A DNA stretch of 64,000 nucleotides from Diadema setosum (GCF_964275005.1 NC_092694.1:33430967-33494966); one strand, 5' to 3'. Counted from the first letter of the stretch, positions 1-14,552 are shown. Numbers and translations are program-made. Notes: generated by a model not told the origin, from the sequence alone.

Positions 1-1850
1 CAGTTCCTGTCTGTTTCCTATACCTTTACATAATTATGAGCACTCTCCCCTCGTATACATTCAGGACATCCGTGCTCAGGTAGTAACACGCGAACCATGA
101 TATCACCTAGCAAGCAGCACCCGTAATATGACTTCAATCGCTTACCTTCACTGTGATTAGAACATGAACGGGCGAGTTCCCCGACCGTAACCAGTTGCCG
201 ACGGGCTGAAATCACGCAGACATCTCACTTCCCGCATCGCACGATGAATGATCGCTCCAGAATTCCTTCTGCCGACCGTGCCCCCGTGTTTTATCCTCTG
301 CTTGGCCTATAACGGATCTTATGAATGCAATCTACCTCCAGGCAAAAACATTAATTCGCAATCTTGAATAGCCTAGTCAAAAACAGCACAGTGTGTGATT
401 AAGCTGAAATAAATCTGCGTCGCACCATTACTACGGATTGAACAGTTCATTTCATTTATCGACATGGGAACAGTGGTCATGCAGAGAAGAAACGCTGTGG
501 CAATAATGAATCCTTTCAATCGAAACAAACAACTTTCAAAGGATTCAGAAAGCAGGCAATATTCCGATCCGAGCTTGGCAGGCATCTGCATGTGACATAA
601 TGATATAATTCATTGAGTTGCTGTGTAATTATCCGAGCCGGACCGTGCCCTGTTCTCCTGATCACTGTCATTCCTCGCTCTGGCTGTAGTTGAATAACAT
701 CCATCCCATGCCGCGGCGTCGCGTTTCCTTGGCAACCATCGACTTGACAGTGACTGGCCGTTTAATTATAGCTCGCATAACATTGATGGAGTTGATTTTC
801 TTTCCCTATAACGTCTCATCCATGCATTCATGCGTTCACTTTGAGTTTTTGGCATTATAGCCTTTCCCCGTTGTGTTTGGACACCAGCGGACTCGAACGC
901 TGTGCTTTTGTTCGGGCACTGAGTAAACAAAAGCTGAGGCAACCGGAGCGGGGAATTCATGCGCAAATTTGGATTACTTATTTACCCAAACCTTTCATCT
1001 ACCCTCTTTCTTTCTCAACGCCCCCCCCCCCCCCTCGTCTCTTCTCTCTCTCCTCAATTCTTGTCTTATCAATATTTCTGATCTTTCATTCCATTCTCAT
1101 TTCAATCTCGTATATCGATCCCTGTCTCCTAGGCTATCCTTATCTCTATCTAGCTATATCTGACTTACGTGCTTACGAGTATATTCTCTATATATCTGAT
1201 GTACGAATATATTCTCTATCAGCCTAATACGAGTTCCGTCTACCTGCCAGACTATGTCTTGTCTGTTTTTTCTGTCTCTTCATTTAACTATCCCCTCCTT
1301 AACACATTGACACACAATAATAACTTCCATCCTCAACATACTCAAGTCGTGTTGAATATTTCGAATAACATTTCAAAAAAAAAAAAATCTGAAGTACATT
1401 GTGATACATGTATATAGGCCTACGCAAGTACCACTAAACCAAACACAAAGAATCATGTCGGGAAGGAGCAATGTGGCTAATGCAACAATATGTACAGATA
1501 TCATCTCGAAAGAGTATTGTGATGTATCTATCATTAAGACAAGAAGAAACATTCAAACGAGCAAAAAATTATATCAATATCTCTTCCATGTTATTGTGCC
1601 TTTACACAATGATTCTTAAATATGATTCAGGTCACGCATAAACCCATGCTGTTTTCAGTTATTAAAGAGGGAAGGAGCTTCCTACACTTTGTTCAGGCTA
1701 CACTTGAGCAGCATGTTTATTTTAGGATGAAAAATAAACACATTGCTGCTGCTATATAGCCCGGACTTTACCCAGATGTGTGCTATGCAAATAGGTTGAT
1801 TTCCAATTTACTAACGGCCTAGCAACTGTAAACGTCCGCTCTCGCTCGCG

Positions 1851-1852
1851 CG

Positions 1853-1892
<40 letters not shown>
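1851..1892. repeat. (CA)n microsatellite
   Basis: About 40 bases of CA dinucleotides, preceded by a short CG/CA mixed run. Confidence 0.95.
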
Positions 1893-1895
<3 letters not shown>

Positions 1896-4800
1896 TACTA
1901 TAGTACAGAACTTTGTCTAGTAAGACGTCAAGAAGCACACTGCGTCAACGCACGCACATGCTCGTACAAAATGTATAGTCATGCATGCGTGCCCGCACAC
2001 CCCATGTGACAGATTACAGAGATATAATTTATAGACCTACAGATACATTTTTTTAACATAATGGTTCTTTAGAAAAAAAAAATCACGCGGAATCATTTCC
2101 TCCGCGCTTGTTGCTTTGAAACGGTCAAATAGATTACTGAACGCAATATCGCTGACGCTATATACCTCATTCTATTGTATACTATAAAACACTTCTAATT
2201 TCACCTGAAAAAAAAAAAGGAATGACTGCCAGAATGTTCTATTCAAGCTGTCATCCGAAAATATCAGCATGTCGTTAGCATCTTACGTTTGTAGGAATTC
2301 ATGATGTCAATTCGATTCTTATTCCCTTATCAGAGACACGTTTGCTGGACATGAAGTATGAGGGAAAGGACAGAATTAGACAGCAAGCCAGACTCCAAGT
2401 AGAAAATAAGAGAAGACGATTATCCGTCATCAGCCTGTCTTTCAGCCAAGTCCTTATCAAGCAAGGAGGTAATCACAGCCACCTTAATCCATAAAGAAGA
2501 ATATAGAGATCGGAACAGTTCCAAGGCAGGTGAAGACAAACTCTCCCCTTATTCTTCTACACCTCTTTTACCTCCTCCTCCCTCCCCCTCTCTGATCACT
2601 GTCCCTCCTCTCCTCCCCTCTTCCTTTCCCCTCCCCCCCCCCGTATCTCCATTTCCCCCTCCTTTCCTTCCTATCCCATTCCCTCTCTTTCTTTTCTCCT
2701 TTTCTCCCCAATCTTCCCCTCTCTTCCCTTTTCCCCCTTTTAGGAAACCCATACTATCAAGTTTAAAGATTGCTACTGCGCCACTCCTTTTGCACGGGTT
2801 TCCCGTTGAATTTCGTTGATGGCAATGAAAACCCGCGGCTCTTTCACGGCTGTTATAAACCCGTTCCGTACTCATCTCTGAAATCTCCGTAAACTTGACA
2901 CATGGGCCAAAAGGTTCCCGTATGGAACGGGTTAAGTATACCTCAGCATACTCTAGTAATTGGTATGGTAGCCCTACCACATATCGACCACCCTTTTTGA
3001 AACCGACCGCGTATACATTGGCGCACAGAGCGTTTAGTACGCACTTCACTGCGCGCAGAGCACATAAAAATGGATTGGCTTTGACCGTTGATGAGGATGG
3101 TGTGGGAAAACGCGAAAATTCACTGTTCATTAATGGTTTTAATCAAGGCGGTCGATCTCAATAAGGAGCTTTACCGCGGGGAGCTGAAACGAGGCCACGC
3201 AAGTTCGACGGCGATATTTTTGCACTGAAACTTCGAATCAAAAAGGGAACAACGGCATTTGATAATGCTGGATTTTCTCAGTCACGTAGGTCAAGTTTTT
3301 TTTACGTGAATTTCAGTGTTAAATATTCTTATCAAGCAAATAAACATTAGGCGGTCGATGAGTAGTAGGTCCAACCATACTATGCAGAAATGTTGCCTAG
3401 TACAGTTGTACTTTACTGAGCATACACAAACGAGGTGGCTAATATTACTTCATTTTTATGTAACTTTGCTGGAATTCTTTTTCAATTCAATCTTTCCTTT
3501 CTCAGGGAGGCTATAATTGTATACACAATTATTGTATATAAAAGGGCATATGACTTAATTCCTGTCTTGCTTTTTTTAGTGAGTTCGTCGTCGTCAAAAA
3601 AAAAGGAAGAAGAAACCTGTCATCCTTTCAATTAGGCCTACATCTGTATATTGCCCTCGTGACGTAAAAGATATTTTATTCTAGATGTTATTAAAATAAT
3701 TTGTTTATTTTCGTTGTTAAGTTGGAAACCTTGAATCTCAAATACATGTACCCCAACCTTTGGTTCTGTCCTTCATTTTAGAGGACTTATGAATGCTGAC
3801 AGTTTCTGTTATTGCTGTCGTTGTTTTTTTTTTATCATTATCCTTTCTTCTCCGTCTAGGTCTTCGTTGCCATAACAACCATTGGACGATTAATGCTCTC
3901 GCAGAGAATGATACACACAAAAGCAACTCACTTCTTTACCCACGGCATTACTGCGACAGGCAGATCGCATAGTATACCCTGTGAGATCAGGTAACTGATG
4001 GGAGACTGCCGTAGACGTGTACCGTAGCAACTAATATGGCAGTACTCCAAGGTGTGTGCCCATGGAAAGGCCCTTGAAAATTGAATTTCGAAAGAGGGCG
4101 CTCTTGTTATTTGACTTGTTTTGTTGCACAAATTGATACAAAATACACCGTATTCAAATCTCACATGGTCAAAAATTCATATCAGCATTGAATAAAATGG
4201 AGTGACAACAAAACACACAATGAGGGGGTGGTTATAGGGACCTCAATATATCGCACTCCTCGTAGACACTCTCTTACGTATTTTTGTAAGATAATAAAGC
4301 AGCGAAGAAACGGAAATAATGATAACACACAAAGACGATATTGACGAGCGATTCCGACATCACTACAACCACAATCATAGCAACGACATTGATTCTAATT
4401 GCATGAGTTCTATTCGGAGATTAATGCGATTTGATCGGTTAGATTTTATGCCTGAAAAGAATACCAGAGAACTCACGAAAGGTCTGGATTATGCAAGCGA
4501 TATTGAAAACGAATTAGCAAAAGACAATGTGAGAATGAGAAAAAAAAAACGCAGATATGCAAAAGCCAAAATCCGAAGGACAGACAGAGTGTTTAGGAAG
4601 GGTCAAACAGATAGATAGACAAACAAACAGACACACAGACGAACAGAGAGGGAGGGAGAGGAAGAGGAAGGACTAAGTAGAGAGGAAACTTATCGAATAT
4701 TTTGATCTTTAAGTGATGACGAAGTTATAATCCTTGATGAAAATCAACTCCCATGCTCTGCACAAACCTGCGAAGAGTTGACAGATTGAATAATCGTCAA

Positions 4801-6360
4801 AATGGCAAGAAAACACCCCGGGGGCAAACAAAATAAGATAAAATAAACAAAATTTCAAAATAGTGTAGAAATGGCCGCAGCAAGGGGTGCGAATTCCAGT
4901 ATCACGAGGGTGGTAAGTTACATATAGCGAACCGACTAATCTGATATTCCCAATTTACTATAAGCAGCGATACGATCCATTTTCCGTCCATTTCCTAAGA
5001 TAGCATTAAACAAAACGTTATGGAAATATGTGTCCAGGTATCTGGGATCCGTAAGGAGACGATAATAGTCTGAAGTCATCATATCATCTACTATTAAAGG
5101 TGGTTGAAAGTAGTGTGCATCACTGATTCTGTTGATACAAAAAAAAAAATATGAAATCTGTATTTTAGTTTTATAATTCAATTCAATATATTTCTTCTCA
5201 TCCACTTCGCATATCGATTTTTATTGTTATTGATCTGAACACAATCATGTCTGTCTTTGTCAATAATTAGTAAACAAAAAAATTACATAATTGATGACAG
5301 ACACACACATTATCTGTGATGGCAATTCTTCACAATCGAAATTACGGTTAAGGTTGTTCTACCGAATGTTATTGTATAGAGAAATATGACTGGAATTACA
5401 CAAAATCAAATTCATATGGCTATAAGCCTCGGAAAATTGGTGGTTGTAGGGGGAAAAAGGAGAGGGGATAAAAAAAAAGACCATATCAAATGATAATATG
5501 GGGAGTAAAGTATATGATATGATGATATATTTTGTGAAGAGTTTGATCAAAAAAAGGAGTAAACTCTATTCTTGTCAATTTGAAATATTTGCGATTAAAC
5601 CGCTTAAAAAGATTAAAAAAGATAAGAGTTTTTTTTTTAATCATAACGACAAGAACATTCAATGCCATGCACGCAACAAGTGAGGTATTATATGAAAGGT
5701 TTTATTTTCTCTATCAGATGTTGAACACTTTAAAATATTTTAAAATGAGACTTAGCCCATTTTGCAGTTATTAAACTCAACATAAGATAAATATGAATAA
5801 GGAAAGTCGCAACTGTGACGTAATTTCATATGCTTTCACAATAGGACGTGATTACTGTATATTTATGAATTTGGGCGTCCTTGTTATCTTACGGGAAAAG
5901 ATCATTCTAGTATCTGCATCAGGCCCTGTATACATTATCGTTCTATTTTGGTCATCGTTTTATTATTTGAGGACATGGGAGGTGAAAAACATCACTTTGG
6001 CGTGTGTTTATGTAAGATTCGGGAGAAATCTCTGCCATTTGGCTTGTTTGATTTGACTGTAATACAGTATTTCACGCGAACCACAATGATGTCATAAGAT
6101 ACTTTTAAAAATTCCAGATTCTGGAGGGAGAATGACAGTCTGATATTGAGCATACAGCCTGTTGAGTACGTTAAAAGTGTTGAACCGAATACGGGCCTTA
6201 ATGTAATTAAACTTAATCAATTTACGCCTGCGCCAGTCGTGTGTGACGTAGGCAAGGACACACATCACCTGACTGCAAACAATCTATGTTATGACGAGGC
6301 GAGACATAACGCCTACTCACAAATCAGTCTGCACGTGAAGCATGCACAGATACACGCACA

Positions 6361-6372
6361 TACACACACACA

Positions 6373-6427
<55 letters not shown>
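6361..6427. repeat. (CA)n microsatellite
   Basis: About 67 bases of nearly pure CA repeat with one CCC interruption. Apparent His/Thr or Val/Cys open frames here are translations of the repeat. Confidence 0.95.
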
Positions 6428-6430
<3 letters not shown>

Positions 6431-7522
6431 CAAACAACATACACAATGTATACTTATATGTGATTATAGTTAAATCATATGCACATACAAACATAAAAAC
6501 CAACATGAATACAAACATATCGGGCATGGGCAGCGGAACGACAACTGAACAATCTCTGGGAAGAGCCTTCGGAAAGTCATTGCATTTGTTGTATTTTTTT
6601 TTATGATATTTGTTTCTTTTTAAAGAGTCAAAGGAAGAGGGGATGTAGTCCCAGCCCCCCCCCCCTCCTCCTGTTCCGCGGACCCTGCATATCATACCAA
6701 ATGTAATCATAAACGCATAGACATCATACACCCCATACTCATACACATATATATATACACACACACGCACACAAACATACATCCAATAACACACAGTGGA
6801 GGTATAACATAATCTCCTTGGGCACACCAGACACATGAAACATGGTATATTTATATTTTGTCGATTCCTTGAAACAGTCATCTTTATTTTTTGTCTCTCT
6901 TTTTTTTTTTTTTTAGCTTTGTCATGATGTGTTGCTTCGATATGACCTTTCACCTAAATCGTGCTATCATGCTTTTCGAGTCAAGAGTTGGGTAATTAAC
7001 CTGCAAATTACCTGATATTCATCCCCGTGACACCCGTTCAATATGGACATACTACTCTAGACATGAATTCACTTCCGGGTTTGGTTTCGCCGGGTTCTTC
7101 TCTCTCTTCCTCGCCCTCCCTCTATAGTTCCGCTTCCGCTTCCTCTTCCTGTGAACCCTGTCAGTGTGTATACCCTCCCCCCCCCCCATCTTCCCCCTCT
7201 GTATACCTCTACCCTTCCATTTCTCTCCCTCTTATCTCACTCATCCCCTCATGCACCCCTCCCTCCCTCCACCCCCACCTCACTCTCCCTCCCTCTCGCA
7301 CCTCCTTTGGTGTGAAAACTTGCTCTATTACTTCCCCACCTTCGCTGTTGCGGGAGCGTTCGACGAGTTGTCGAAGGCACTTCCCCCTGCATGGGCAGCT
7401 CCAAAACGAGCGCTGCATGGTATCCGGGAAACACTCGCAGAAAGAACCACATAACTGTAGCTTGTCTTTGATAAACTGTGGTAAACTTCGGAGATTTAAG
7501 TCGAGTGGACGTTGAAATATCG

Positions 7523-7579
7523 ATGAAACAGATTCTCTTGGTGATTGATGATCTTGTTCGAGTTCACCACAACCGAAAG
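7523..7579 (+). other. Possible short 5' coding exon (unrecognised)
   Basis: An ATG opens 19 codons that end exactly at a consensus donor (AAAG then GTAAGTTT) in phase 0. The upstream 200 bases are less AT-rich than the surroundings, as a first exon might be. The peptide is not an obvious signal peptide and belongs to no family I recognise. No downstream partner exon was found, so it cannot be tied to the membrane-protein gene at 21.9 kb. This is a guess from a splice site and an ATG only. Confidence 0.15.
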
Positions 7580-10425
7580 GTAAGTTTCTTTTTGCAACTC
7601 TTTAACGTGACCGTGCATCACAAGACCAACAAAAAGCACTGCTTTGTGTGAGGACTGAAAATAGGTGAAATTGGTCAACCTAGCAAATCTTGACTTTGTC
7701 GTATTTGGCTACTGCTTTCAAATCTGGCATTAATCTTGGTCAGAATGTGTCAATAAAGCATGTTCAATTTCAGCTTAATTTAACATTCCCTTCATCGTTG
7801 TTGCTCCGGTGGTGTAAATTCTCTTTTATCCCATTCATTCCACACCTAGCTCGGCTTGGTAAAGATTTTAAGCGCTTGAATAGACCCTGTACTTAAGACA
7901 TGTCAGAGCCTCTTTTTTCACTTCACACTTTCCCAGGGTGTTTGCTTTCTTTCCAATAAATTAGGATAGGTTAAGAGTTTCCATTTAAATTGAGTTATAC
8001 ATCATTTTAAAGACTAAAATCTGCTCTTTCAGGATCTGCTCTTAACTAAAAATTCCTGTGTGGCGACTTTTTGTTGGTTTTGTGATGCAGGCCTGGGTCA
8101 CCTATGGTCATGTAGATGGTTTGATATTATTCCTACTGGTCATAATTATATACGCTTCACTTTTCTTTTTTTTTTTCTTTTTTGGCCTGACGTGTGTGTA
8201 TGTATTCCTGACATGAAATAAGAATGTAAGGCAGAATTTTCCAAATTTTAGATTGGTAACGGTCTCATAGTTTCTCAGTCAAAAAGGTGCAAACGTTTTA
8301 CCTAACACATGAACACAAATACACCCACATAATATTCTCACATAAATTGAATGACACACATGCAGATTCCGTCAATACTTCACAACACGTACCTGTACAC
8401 AATCTGTAACAGGAAATTCACTGTCCCATAATCATTCGACTTTCTCTTTAGAATGTGCGTTCGGTGTGGTAATGTAAATCTGGGCAATATACCTTTGCCA
8501 TGATTGTATGGCTGTTTGGGTCGCCGTCCAAGTCTAACTCTGCTTATTGCGTATTTAGTTTCATTTATTCATTCATTCATTCATCCATTCATTCATTCAT
8601 TCATTCATTCATTCATTCATTCATTTTTTTTTTAGTTCCAACAGAAACATATGAATATACTACAGAAATTGAATACATCATATACAAAATAAAGGATAAG
8701 TTTACAGAAAAATTGTAAGTATACGAAAATATTGGAAATGGGGAGGAATGCTAAAATGATGGACTTGTAGGGTGTTATTCGATATTGTTCTCTCTCCTCT
8801 AAGTTATGATTATATATTATGTAATTTCGCTGCTCTATTGCTCTGCTAAGCTCTGTTGCGCTGCTCTGCTGCTCTGCTCTTCGCTGCTCTGCGATTTATT
8901 TTGTTATCAGAGACAAAAGAAAAAATAAATGAAAAATCTTGCACTGATTTGTTGCTTCTAGTTTGCTTGGATATTTTGTATCTATTTGCTACCGTACCTG
9001 CATGGAAGAAAACAGAAACAAAGTCATTCATAAGATAAAAATAAAATCAATACACAGCAAACAAGAATAGTGTTAAGAAGATGACAAGAGTTTAAGAAGA
9101 AAAATATGAGACGATACTGACAGGAGGAATAACAATATGACTGAGGTTCAAAGCTGTAATTCGGGGGGAGGGAGGTCCAATCAATTTTTGCCTGTATCTA
9201 TAGGGCCTTTGATCAATCCAATAAAAGCTACTCATTTACACTCAAAGTTTGTTGTGCCTGCAGTCGCAGGAAACAATATATTTTTAGATTGTGGAGAAAA
9301 AAACAAGAAATAATGCATTTAAATTCACTCTTTGTTGTTATTAATTTTGTCAGCATAATGTCATATTTACCTATCTTACATGTTTCACTTTGTGATGAGA
9401 TGAAATGAATTGTCGTGTGCCAGAAATGTCATTTTTTTTCATGTTTTTGTTAGATTCTGCCAAACTTTGATAAGTACTGTCAAACTTTGGAACATTTTTT
9501 TTTGAAATAGCATCAAACACACATTTCGTTAATGGACCAGGTCCTGTGCAATGAACTTTGTTTTGTGGAGAGAGAGGTAGTGGATAGTTGCACAGGTTTT
9601 TGCTTTGTTTTGTTTTATTTGTTTATTTGTTTTGTTTTGTATTGTAGGTTTTTTTTTTTTTTACGATTACTCTGTGTGAATATAATCGTATGATGGATCC
9701 GTATTGATTTAAGCACCAAGTGAAAAAGAAAGAACTAGCCTTGGAATCTGTAGGATCAGAGCACATGATATTATTCACCAAGAATAATTTGAAAAAAAAA
9801 AAACCAGACTGAGCGACTGAGAGGGAAAAAAGTGGGAATAGAAAAACTCTGTTAATACGATACGTGAGAAAGTTAGGAAGTCATTATTTGGTGTATCACT
9901 TTTGCGTCATATCTACCGAGGTACATATACAAAACGATCTACTTTCGTATTTGGCTCACTATTAGTGGTCTGCATGAGTATCAGATCGGAAGAAACCCCA
10001 CCCTTTCTATGGTGTCAGGAACATTAGAGCCTGTTTGTGATGGCAATAAATCTACAATAGATTGACCAAATCTCTTCCGCTGTTTTTATTTGTCATCGTT
10101 GTTAGCATTTTCTCCTTTCCATTGTCGACGTTCCCGTCTGTCGTTGGCTGTTGCTTATACGAATTATGATCAATCGTATAAAATCACCCTTTTAATAAAA
10201 AATTGAATAATAACAAAAACATGAATGAATGAATTGAATAATATACAAGGTAAGAATTGAAATAAAGAGTCATGTTTCCCTCATAATCTCGGCTGCGCAA
10301 ATGGCTTGTAACTGATCAGTGGGAATCAATGCGAATGCTGGGGGGATGATTGTTCCAATCCTTGTGGGATTCATTTAAGAGTACATTATGTATCTATTGT
10401 TGTGTGAAATTTATTTGCTTCAGAC
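7580..10425. other. Non-genic interval
   Basis: No gene seen. It contains the (ATTC)n microsatellite with a LINE-tail-like repeat copy at 8.56-8.79 kb, several poly-T/poly-A runs and a CTG/CTC-rich patch around 8830-8890. Nothing else is recognisable. Confidence 0.6.
8561..8785 (-). repeat. (ATTC)n run plus dispersed repeat, LINE-tail-like
   Basis: About 64 bases of ATTC repeat are followed by about 160 bases closely resembling 57448-57620: both have GAAACATAT, then ACAGAAATTGAATACAT, then GGGGAGGAATGCTAAAA-like sequence and CTTGTAGGGTG. Weaker relatives lie near 13.7-13.85 and 55.43-55.56 kb. Read on the minus strand, the unit ends in a tetranucleotide tail, as L2/CR1-like LINE 3' ends do. 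No reverse transcriptase remains here, so the class is inferred. Confidence 0.45.
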
Positions 10426-10525
10426 TGGTCTCATATTCAAGTAATGTGCGGTTTAATGTTTCCAGGTTAGCATGCCTGTACAGTGACGGGGCGATTAAAC
10501 TGCACATTACTTGAATATGAGACCA
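10426..10525. repeat. 100-nt near-perfect hairpin
   Basis: Two 32-base arms, 10426-10457 and 10494-10525, are reverse complements with a single mismatch, separated by a 36-base loop. Pairing does not extend into the flanks. It could be a minimal inverted-repeat element or a precursor-like hairpin RNA; nothing in the sequence separates these. Confidence 0.8.
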
Positions 10526-13186
10526 TTCTAAATGACCTTTAAATGACTACGAATGTACGTATATGCCATTCATTGATGTAGAAAACAGAAAAAGATGGGC
10601 AGACTTTCACTGTACTTTAAAACTGACGATAAAAGATCTTGGATCATAGAGACATGAAACACATTTTACAAAATTTGGGACTTTGCGTCCATTACCGAAG
10701 TTATTGCTAAAATGCAATGGCAAGCAATAATGAAAAAAAAAAATACAGATGAGATGTAATTTGAGTAAGGATCGGCATTATTTGGAATAAAAGCAGCTAT
10801 AGAATAGATATTGGCCTACTACCAGTGACTACATAATGATGCTTCCTATGAGGAAAATATAGATTTAATTTGACTTTATTCAATTTGATTGATTCATTAA
10901 GCAAAGGCTAAGGAAGGAGATGAAAAGGAGGAGGGATGAGGAAAAAGAAGAAAAGAAAAAGAAGAAGAAGAAGAAGAAGAAGAATGACATGAATGAGAAG
11001 AAGAAAACCCGCATGTTGCGCACTGCTGTATGCAAATAGAGTTACACCTGTAGTTCTCAAAGACAGTTCTTTTGTGACACAGATAAAATGTAACTCTAAG
11101 ACAACGTGCATACCTACCTTTCTTCTTAATTTATCTGCAGCTATCCGTAGCTTTCTGTTTCCTAGCACTATTCATTAAAGTGATTGTATCTTTCATGGCA
11201 AGAACTCTCCGTGTCTGTCCGCCTGTCTCTCGCTCTTTGTAAAGTTCTATCTCTCACATTCTGTCTCTTTCTCTCTCTCTCTCTCTCTTTCTCCCTTGGT
11301 ATTAAATAGGCCATGAATATTTTAGATAAGAAGTCATTCAACATGGGGATTGTCTTTAAGTCGGAAGAGCTATAAAACTATACTGGTTGCGTGACTCTGC
11401 AGTCACATGTGTACAATTTCTCTTACATGATTCTTTGATAAATTAGAATTCACTTACTTCCTATGTAGTCGAGGGAGACATTATATCAACACATTCAACA
11501 CAAATTATAGTATATTCCTGGGTATCGCTAGATTAAAAAGGAGTAAAAGAATGACTGACTGACTGAATGAATAAATAAATAAATGAATAAAAAAATACAT
11601 GTAAATGAATAAGTAAATTAATTAATCAATCAATCAAGTAATTAATAAAAAATAAAGAAATAAACACAATAAATGAAATAAATAAATAAAAACAAGCAAT
11701 TAAGCTGTTCATTCAATTCTTCGTTCGGTCTAATTTGGCAAATGAGCACATTATTTGGGTGTCACACAGTAGAACGCTATGGTCACGTGAAGTATGTAGT
11801 TAATTTGCTGTTCCTGTAGAATTAATGAGGTTTCTGATTTACCGATGTTCGAGCCCCACTAACGCGCCTTCTTCTCATGTGACCGATTTTATTCCCGATC
11901 TAACTTTCATGGATCTACCTCACTTCGAGCCTTTATGATAAACATTTCTCTCAGAAGTTAAGTGTCCTCTGAAAAGAATTCATTGTGTTTCAGAATTTAT
12001 TCAAGTTCATTCTATATATAAGGATTTATTATATATATATATATATTATATACAAGTATATATGTATAATAGCAACAGCCAATCAGGAAGCTAGATTCTT
12101 GTTGTTACCACGACAATTGCCATTCCAGCAAGAGTTGTTATCGTATCATTTTTTTTTTTTTTTTTTAATGGGGCCAAGCTGATCACAGCAGCCCATATAC
12201 AATTTACCGCCTATTCATACACATCGTGCTTTAAGGACTGGATTATCATTTCCGTTATCGGGAGTTGTCGATTCACTGTCATACTTAGTGGCTTTATATT
12301 GCATCTTTCTGTCCTGGCTAAACGTCTCTGTAACCTTTGACCCTTAATTGAGGTTTTATCTAAACCTTAATTTACGACCCGAAATGTTTGTTTTTATTAT
12401 CATTATTTCATTTTCTTTTCTTTGTCTTCGCCTGTATGCACTTCCCGTTTCTTACTACATAGTATTTCGTAGATTGATTTGGAACTTCCGTGAAACGTGT
12501 GACAAGGATATGATCGTTGCCCCATTGTGTTTGATTGGTACCTTGATTAACAGCACCTTTGACTCAACAACGTCGTTGCAAACGATATTGAGCATCAATG
12601 AGATTGATATAGGTCCTACACGGGAGATAGATACGTGTCATATTAGACTGACAGACAGACAGACAGACAAATAGACATATAATGAATATAGAGAGAGACG
12701 AAAAGATATTAAGTAATTCCATCTCTCCGCTATAAAGTATATGACTGGCTTGAGAACCAATTGCAGAACTGATTCATTAGCTTAGAACATCAAAGACGAA
12801 GGATTTAGAAAGTCATGTAATATGATAAGTAGCATTTTATAACTGGTCCTGGCAATCTCTGCGTATCTGTATTACTTAACCATTGGAAGGTTAACGTTCT
12901 TTAAAGAAAACATTGTATAAAAGAGAAGTAGTGATAGTGGTAGCAGTCGAACAAAACAAAACGAAAGTGAAGGAACATCGCAAAAAGTTCCCTAAAGTAA
13001 TTCAATGAACGTTGAAGAAAACATAGAAAGAAAATTGATTGTGCAAATGCTATCGCTCATGAAGAAGAGAACATAGTAATTTCTCCTTTTAAATTTGAGT
13101 TCTGTGGACTTTGCCAGGGATAGGGACAGAACAGGAAATAGGTGGAAGCATGACGAAGAAACTTGTTATTGTTGGCGCGCTACACG

Positions 13187-13237
<51 letters not shown>

Positions 13238-14552
13238 GCCGCACAAAGAGGAAAACTCGTACAAGGAAAGCTTCGCCTGCTTTCTATTCTTTTTTTTTCT
13301 TTTTCTGAATGTTCTTCCTTTCAAAACGCGTCAGAGGTGTTTAGATGATTAAAATAGCTATAGCTTTGCGTCTTCAGGCTCTCGGCTCGGCTACAGGCTT
13401 GGACATGGGGTTCCCAATGAGTTCTAACAAGATGGGAGGGAATAGTTGAGCAATCAGTATACTTATAGCACGATTAATACCCATTTTGCGTAAGCCTCTT
13501 GAGCAAAGTGGACAGGAAGTGTATATTGGTCTAAGTGCTGGGCAAGAAATTGGAGAGGTAGTGGTAACCAAATGACTAGTGATGAAACTGGTGATAACTT
13601 ATAACGACACATCTTTATTTCTTTTTAAGTGCATTTTTAACATTTTCTCCATCGATCTCAACATAATCAATAACATATTGTGCAAAATGTACATAAAAGT
13701 AAAGAAACTTCAACATATTAAAGTAATCAATAAAAAAGGGTGCATCATACTTTAGAAGGGGATCATACAAATACGAATTACAGTGATAAATTAATCATAG
13801 GATGGGGATGGCGGGGACCCACTGAAAAGCAAAGCTTGTAGAGGACAATGTGGGTACCCCAGTTAAAATTCTTTACTTCTTGTTATTGGTTACTGTTATG
13901 TTTTCCTCCTCCTCCACGGTCCTACATAATGGTCATGATGGTGTCAATCAATCATCTTCGTGTATCATATTGTGGTTTGGTAACATCAGACTAATTGCAG
14001 GAACACACTGTGGCGTCTCGGGATTCTGTTTGTTCGATAAAAGCCGTAACGGGGAGTTCCCCGGAATTATACCAGCAGTGCGATGTGACCCGTGAGTTGC
14101 GTATAGGAAATCAGCGAGAGAAGGCACTTTAGATACGACCCGCTGAATTTTCACCCTTTTCAAGTAGCCTCAAAATTGCCCCGAATACTAAAAAGTCTTC
14201 CTTGGCAGTGGGAGAATATGTCTGTATTATAATGTATGTAATTACTACCGAAGATTAACATGAGCAGGTTTAGCGAAAAGCCTGATTGTAGGAAAAGAAT
14301 CAGTTTACCGGTCCCTATGTAGGCACACCTTGCTATCATCATGAAAGACAAGACACCACTAGTTTCATTATCATTATCCTTTATTTCCTTTCATGCGAAA
14401 GATGCATAACGCGACATTATAGATTTATATCGTTTCTTCCTATTCCGAGTGTTTTTAAAAATAGAACATTGATAAGCACATTACACAGACTTCATAATGT
14501 ACCCATTGTTTTGATACATAGATACCGCTGTGAGGAAGGCGTGAGTTTATTA
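10526..14552. other. Non-genic interval
   Basis: No gene seen. The stretch includes a GAA run near 10960-10983, a CT run near 11270, an AAAT-rich block at about 11570-11700, a poly-T run near 12150 and an AT microsatellite at 13204-13236. A weak copy of the LINE-tail-like repeat lies at about 13.6-13.85 kb. A 65-codon open frame on the minus strand at 13374-13571 matches nothing I know. Confidence 0.55.
13204..13236. repeat. (AT)n microsatellite
   Basis: About 33 bases of alternating A and T after a poly-A run. Confidence 0.95.

Larger units (their letters stand above)
1..7300. other. Non-genic interval, left end
   Basis: No exon or gene that I can support. The stretch holds CA microsatellites near 1851 and 6361, poly-C runs (about 1020 and 6655), a strongly pyrimidine-biased block at about 2545-2745 and a purine block at about 4610-4690. 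A more CpG-rich patch at about 2750-3250 is open on both strands but resembles no family I know. Short open frames elsewhere are what AT-rich noncoding DNA gives by chance. Confidence 0.6.

Noticed and set aside
2549-3164. A 193-codon minus-strand frame overlapping an 89-codon plus-strand frame
   Set aside because: The C-terminal third of the minus frame is translated purine/pyrimidine-biased low-complexity DNA, and no family, splice pattern or codon bias supports either strand.
4319-4618. 99-codon plus-strand open frame rich in Asp, Arg and Lys
   Set aside because: It ends in a low-complexity purine and GACA-rich stretch, matches nothing known and has no splice or promoter context.
6324-6953. 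209-codon minus-strand frame
   Set aside because: Nearly half is translation of the CA microsatellite and other short repeats.
7027-7515. 162-codon Ser/Pro-rich plus-strand frame
   Set aside because: The Pro/Ser bias comes from a CT/C-rich low-complexity tract, and three frames are open through it.
13374-13571. 65-codon minus-strand frame with two CxxC-like cysteines
   Set aside because: Too short and without a recognisable fold or neighbouring exons; may be a decayed repeat fragment.
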